Assembly (NCBI GenBank): GCA_900544475.1
Contig: UQVU01000072.1
Location: 1-8,657 of the forward strand
Source: an uncultured Butyricicoccus sp.
GTDB lineage: Bacteria > Bacillota > Clostridia > Oscillospirales > Butyricicoccaceae
Direction: 5' to 3'
Length of the DNA: 8,657 bases
The notes under the pieces were generated by a model. That model did not search any database. It saw nothing but the letters and a program-made list of their open reading frames with translations, and was not told where the DNA came from. Position 1 is the first letter of the stretch; each line of letters opens with the position of its first letter. Position numbers and translations under genes: made by a program. Below, one piece after another: positions 6,658 to 8,657 of this stretch.

Positions 6658-7671
6658 ATGAAGATCATCGTTGACGCGATGGGCGGCGACAACGCACCGG
6701 ACGTGACCGTCTGGGGCGCGGCGATGGCCGCAAAGGAGTACGGCGAGGACATTCTGCTCGTCGGCCAGCCGGAGGCGATCACCTCGGTCCTGCGTGCGCA
6801 CGGCATGGAGAACACCGAGCATCTGACCATCATGCCGGCCTCCGACCTTGTCGATATGCACGATGACCCGGCGACCGTTCTGCGCCGCAAGCCGGATTCG
6901 TCCATGGCTGTCGCGTTCAAGCTGCTCAAAGCCGGCGAGGGCGACGCGCTCGTTTCTGCCGGCAACACCGGCGCACTGCTCACCGGCGCGACCCTGTACG
7001 GCGGCCGCATCAAGGGCATCCGCCGCGCGGCGCTCGCTCCCGTTCTGCCCTGCGCGGGCGGTCAGGTCATGCTGTGCGACGCGGGCGCGAACACCGAGTG
7101 CACCGCCGAGATGCTGCTCCAGTTCGCCTACCTCGCGTCCCTGTACGCGGAGAAGATCAACGGCATCGCAAAGCCGCGCGTCGGCCTTGTGAACAACGGC
7201 ACCGAGGACACCAAGGGCGACCCGCTGCGCAAGGAAGCCTACGCGCTGCTCAAAGCCGCGGGTGACGAGGGCAGACTGAACTTCGTCGGCAACGTCGAGG
7301 GCAGTCAGGTGCCGCTCGGCGCGTGCGACGTTGCGGTCTGCGACGGCTTCATGGGCAATGTCCTGCTCAAGACGGTCGAGGGAACGGCAAAGTTCATGGC
7401 AAAGGAGATCAAGAACGTCTTTACCGCGTCTGCCGGCACGAAAATCGGCTATCTGCTCTGCAAAAAGGGCATGGACGACTTCCGTGAGCTGTTTAATCAG
7501 GACAAGATCGGCGGCGCGCCCTTCCTCGGCATCGCAAAGCCGGTCATCAAGGCGCACGGCTCGTCGAACGAGGTCGCCGTGATGAACGCCATCCGCCGTG
7601 CGATCGCCTACACGAAGTCGGGCATGATCGACACCGTTAAGGAAAACATCCAGTACATGACGGTAGAATAA
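6658..7671 (+). CDS. plsX: Acyl-ACP:phosphate acyltransferase PlsX
   Basis: PlsX is a peripheral membrane enzyme that converts acyl-ACP and phosphate to acyl-phosphate, the acyl donor used by PlsY in the first step of phospholipid synthesis. The 337 residues fit the family. Conserved segments: DAMGGDNAP (6-14), SAGNTGALLTG (100-110), DAGANTECTAEML (141-153), LVNNGTEDTKG (177-187), DGFMGNVLLKTVEG (229-242) and GGAPFLGIAKPVIKAHGSS (285-303). The ATG at 6658 is 9 nt after AGGGGA (6643-6648). A TTG at 6652 would add two residues but lies only 3 nt from that site, so ATG is preferred. It begins 2 nt after the trmFO stop. The acpP gene (and fabD/fabG) often found between plsX and rnc is absent here, so the acyl carrier protein must be encoded elsewhere. 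Confidence 0.96.
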   Translation: MKIIVDAMGGDNAPDVTVWGAAMAAKEYGEDILLVGQPEAITSVLRAHGMENTEHLTIMPASDLVDMHDDPATVLRRKPDSSMAVAFKLLKAGEGDALVSAGNTGALLTGATLYGGRIKGIRRAALAPVLPCAGGQVMLCDAGANTECTAEMLLQFAYLASLYAEKINGIAKPRVGLVNNGTEDTKGDPLRKEAYALLKAAGDEGRLNFVGNVEGSQVPLGACDVAVCDGFMGNVLLKTVEGTAKFMAKEIKNVFTASAGTKIGYLLCKKGMDDFRELFNQDKIGGAPFLGIAKPVIKAHGSSNEVAVMNAIRRAIAYTKSGMIDTVKENIQYMTVE

Positions 7672-7686
7672 GCTGAAAAAAACGCC

Positions 7687-7698
7687 GAAAGGAGGTGA
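7687..7698 (+). promoter_or_regulatory. rnc: Near-maximal Shine-Dalgarno for rnc
   Basis: GAAAGGAGGTGA is a 12-nt uninterrupted match to the expected complement of the 16S rRNA 3' end. GGAGG (7691-7695) is 8 nt before the ATG at 7704. This rules out the in-frame GTG at 7695, which lies inside the site itself. It is the strongest ribosome binding site in the window and predicts that rnc is translated independently of plsX. Confidence 0.85.
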
Positions 7699-7703
7699 AA
7701 CAT

Positions 7704-8372
7704 ATGCTGAAAATCGACTATAAATTCAAAAATGAAGGCCTTCTCCGACAGGCCATGACGCATTCGTCCCACGCGAACGAGCATCACGGCACGCATCTCG
7801 ACTGCAACGAACGTCTGGAGTTTCTTGGCGATTCCGTACTGGGCTTTGTCACGGCGGATTATCTGTACACGCACTATCCGGAGCTGCCCGAGGGCGAGCT
7901 GACCAAGCTGCGTGCGGCGGTCGTCTGTGAAGGTGCGCTGTGCGAGATCGCGAGGGAACTCGGCATTCCGGAGGAGATCCGTCTGGGTCACGGCGAGGAG
8001 ATGGGCGGCGGCCGCAAGCGCGCGTCCATTCTGGCGGACGCGACCGAGGCGCTTCTCGGCGCGATTTATCTGGACGGCGGCATTGAGCCGGCGCGGGCCT
8101 ACGTGCTGCGCTTCATTCCGCGCAAGGTCGAAGTCGCCATCGCGGGCGGCGCGTTCAAGGACTACAAGACCATGCTTCAGGAGATCGTGCAGAAGAACAA
8201 GCAGGAAACGCTGGAATACCGTCTGGCAGGCCAGTCCGGCCCGGACCACGACAAGCGGTTTACCATGGAGCTGCTGCTCAACTCCAACGTATTTGCCTCC
8301 GGCACCGGCCGAAGCAAAAAGGAAGCGGAGCAGCTTGCCGCAAAGAAGGCTTTGGAAATCATGGGCTGCTAA
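7704..8372 (+). CDS. rnc: Ribonuclease III
   Basis: RNase III is a homodimeric, Mg-dependent endonuclease that cuts double-stranded RNA, chiefly in rRNA maturation and mRNA turnover. The 222 residues have the standard two-domain layout. The catalytic domain (about 1-148) has the signature NERLEFLGDSVL at 35-46 with E39 and D43, and ILADATEALLGA at 109-120 with D112 and E115; all four metal-site acids are present. The double-stranded RNA-binding domain (about 152-220) ends with GTGRSKKEAEQLAAKKAL (200-217), the usual basic helix region. It follows plsX after 32 nt and is the last gene before the terminator. smc and ftsY, which commonly follow rnc in Bacillota, are not here. Since RNase III often cleaves hairpins in its own or neighbouring transcripts, the stems at 8-92 and 2788-2870 are conceivable substrates; that is inference. 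Confidence 0.97.
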   Translation: MLKIDYKFKNEGLLRQAMTHSSHANEHHGTHLDCNERLEFLGDSVLGFVTADYLYTHYPELPEGELTKLRAAVVCEGALCEIARELGIPEEIRLGHGEEMGGGRKRASILADATEALLGAIYLDGGIEPARAYVLRFIPRKVEVAIAGGAFKDYKTMLQEIVQKNKQETLEYRLAGQSGPDHDKRFTMELLLNSNVFASGTGRSKKEAEQLAAKKALEIMGC

Positions 8373-8390
8373 AAGTTTTAGAAGACAACC

Positions 8391-8425
8391 AAACCGGCAC
8401 AGTGAAAAACTGTGCCGGTTTTTTT
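8391..8425 (+). terminator. Rho-independent terminator after rnc
   Basis: AAACCGGCACAG (8391-8402) pairs perfectly with CTGTGCCGGTTT (8410-8421) around a 7-nt loop, giving a 12-bp GC-rich stem, and the T-run continues to 8425. It starts 18 nt after the rnc stop and marks the probable end of the operon. A separate small palindrome, CTAAAAGTTTTAG (8369-8381), overlaps the rnc stop codon; it lacks a GC stem and is not called a terminator. Confidence 0.95.
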
Positions 8426-8496
8426 ATTCTTTTATATATCGCAGATTTTAGAAATATGTACCAATAAATTCTGTTTGTTTTTGTTTGACTTCCGAA

Positions 8497-8525
8497 TTGC
8501 TATTTTTCAGGAAAGAGTATATGAT
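8497..8525 (+). promoter_or_regulatory. Candidate sigma-A-type promoter for the gene at 8619
   Basis: TTGCTA (8497-8502) as -35 and TATGAT (8520-8525) as -10 have a 17-nt spacer. The match to consensus is 4/6 and 5/6. It lies in an AT-rich leader (8426-8618) between a terminator and a well-formed start, where a promoter is expected. It predicts a 5' leader of about 85 nt. In such AT-rich DNA chance matches are common, and TATAAA at 8531 is an alternative -10 without a good -35. Confidence 0.35.
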
Positions 8526-8561
8526 AACAGTATAAAAATTTAATTAACCTAAGAGATGATT

Positions 8562-8596
8562 ATATTGAGAAAGTGATATCGGATATATCAATATCG
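8562..8596. promoter_or_regulatory. Overlapping inverted repeats in the leader of the last gene
   Basis: TGATAT (8574-8579) and ATATCA (8585-8590) form a 17-bp interrupted palindrome. ATATTGA (8562-8568) and TCAATAT (8588-8594) form a second, overlapping pair, and ATATCG occurs twice (8576-8581 and 8591-8596). They lie downstream of the candidate promoter and 23 nt or more before the start codon. They could be an operator for a dimeric repressor or a weak RNA structure. The symmetry is real but AT-only arms make chance likely. Confidence 0.25.
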
Positions 8597-8618
8597 TCTG
8601 ACCACCAGGAGGTGTGTA

Positions 8619-8657
8619 ATGAAAAAGATCCTCATCATTGTAATTTGGCTTTTGTCC
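8619..8657 (+). CDS. Start of an unidentified gene, probable secreted or membrane protein (truncated by window edge)
   Basis: Only 13 codons are visible, reading MKKILIIVIWLLS. Two lysines followed by an unbroken hydrophobic run are typical of a signal peptide, lipoprotein leader or membrane anchor. AGGAGGTG (8607-8614) is an 8-nt Shine-Dalgarno match with 6 nt between AGGAGG and the ATG. It follows the terminator and its own leader, so it belongs to a separate transcription unit. Codons are AT-richer than in the genes upstream, though 13 codons are too few to judge origin. The product cannot be named. Confidence 0.7.
   Translation, partial: MKKILIIVIWLLS

Noticed and set aside
8485..8490. 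TTGACT as a -35 element in the right-hand leader
   Set aside because: No acceptable -10 lies 16-18 nt downstream; TATGAT is 29 nt away. TTGCTA at 8497 has correct spacing instead.

Overview
The window is a GC-rich stretch of bacterial chromosome carrying seven intact housekeeping genes, all on the plus strand, plus the first codons of an eighth. Gene content and order point to Bacillota, class Clostridia, and perhaps one of the GC-rich gut lineages of Oscillospirales. The evidence is a single-RCK KtrA-type potassium regulator, folate-dependent TrmFO, the dprA-topA-trmFO order, and near-perfect AGGAGG ribosome binding sites. The family-level placement is inference.

Layout: positions 1-116 are non-coding, or at most intercistronic, and hold a run of inverted repeats that would fold as consecutive RNA hairpins. 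Next come a KtrA/TrkA-type regulator (117-773), a SpoU/TrmH-family RNA methyltransferase (770-1537), dprA (1551-2759), a 112-nt spacer with more hairpins, topA (2872-5358), trmFO (5351-6655), plsX (6658-7671) and rnc (7704-8372). A strong rho-independent terminator follows at 8391-8425. After it the base composition drops sharply to AT-rich (8426-8618), with a candidate promoter and small inverted repeats. A new gene starts at 8619 and runs off the edge after 13 codons; its start looks like a signal peptide or membrane anchor.

Spacing between the seven genes is tight: overlaps of 4 and 8 nt, and gaps of 2, 13, 32 and 112 nt. They are therefore probably co-transcribed and stop together at the terminator after rnc. 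The products serve potassium homeostasis (KtrA), RNA modification and processing (SpoU methyltransferase, TrmFO, RNase III), DNA handling (DprA, topoisomerase I) and the entry step of phospholipid synthesis (PlsX). This is a growth and information-processing cluster, not one pathway. It reads as two conserved Bacillota neighbourhoods, dprA-topA-trmFO and plsX-...-rnc, joined end to end, without the xerC/hslVU/codY, fabD/fabG/acpP or smc/ftsY genes often found in or beside them.

I see no CRISPR array, tRNA, rRNA, insertion sequence, phage gene, toxin-antitoxin pair or defence system, and no undescribed multi-gene system. The points worth a second look are the hairpin run at the left edge, mutually exclusive hairpins over the topA ribosome binding site, the lysine/alanine-rich tail of TopA, the joined gene order, and the AT-rich leader of the truncated last gene.
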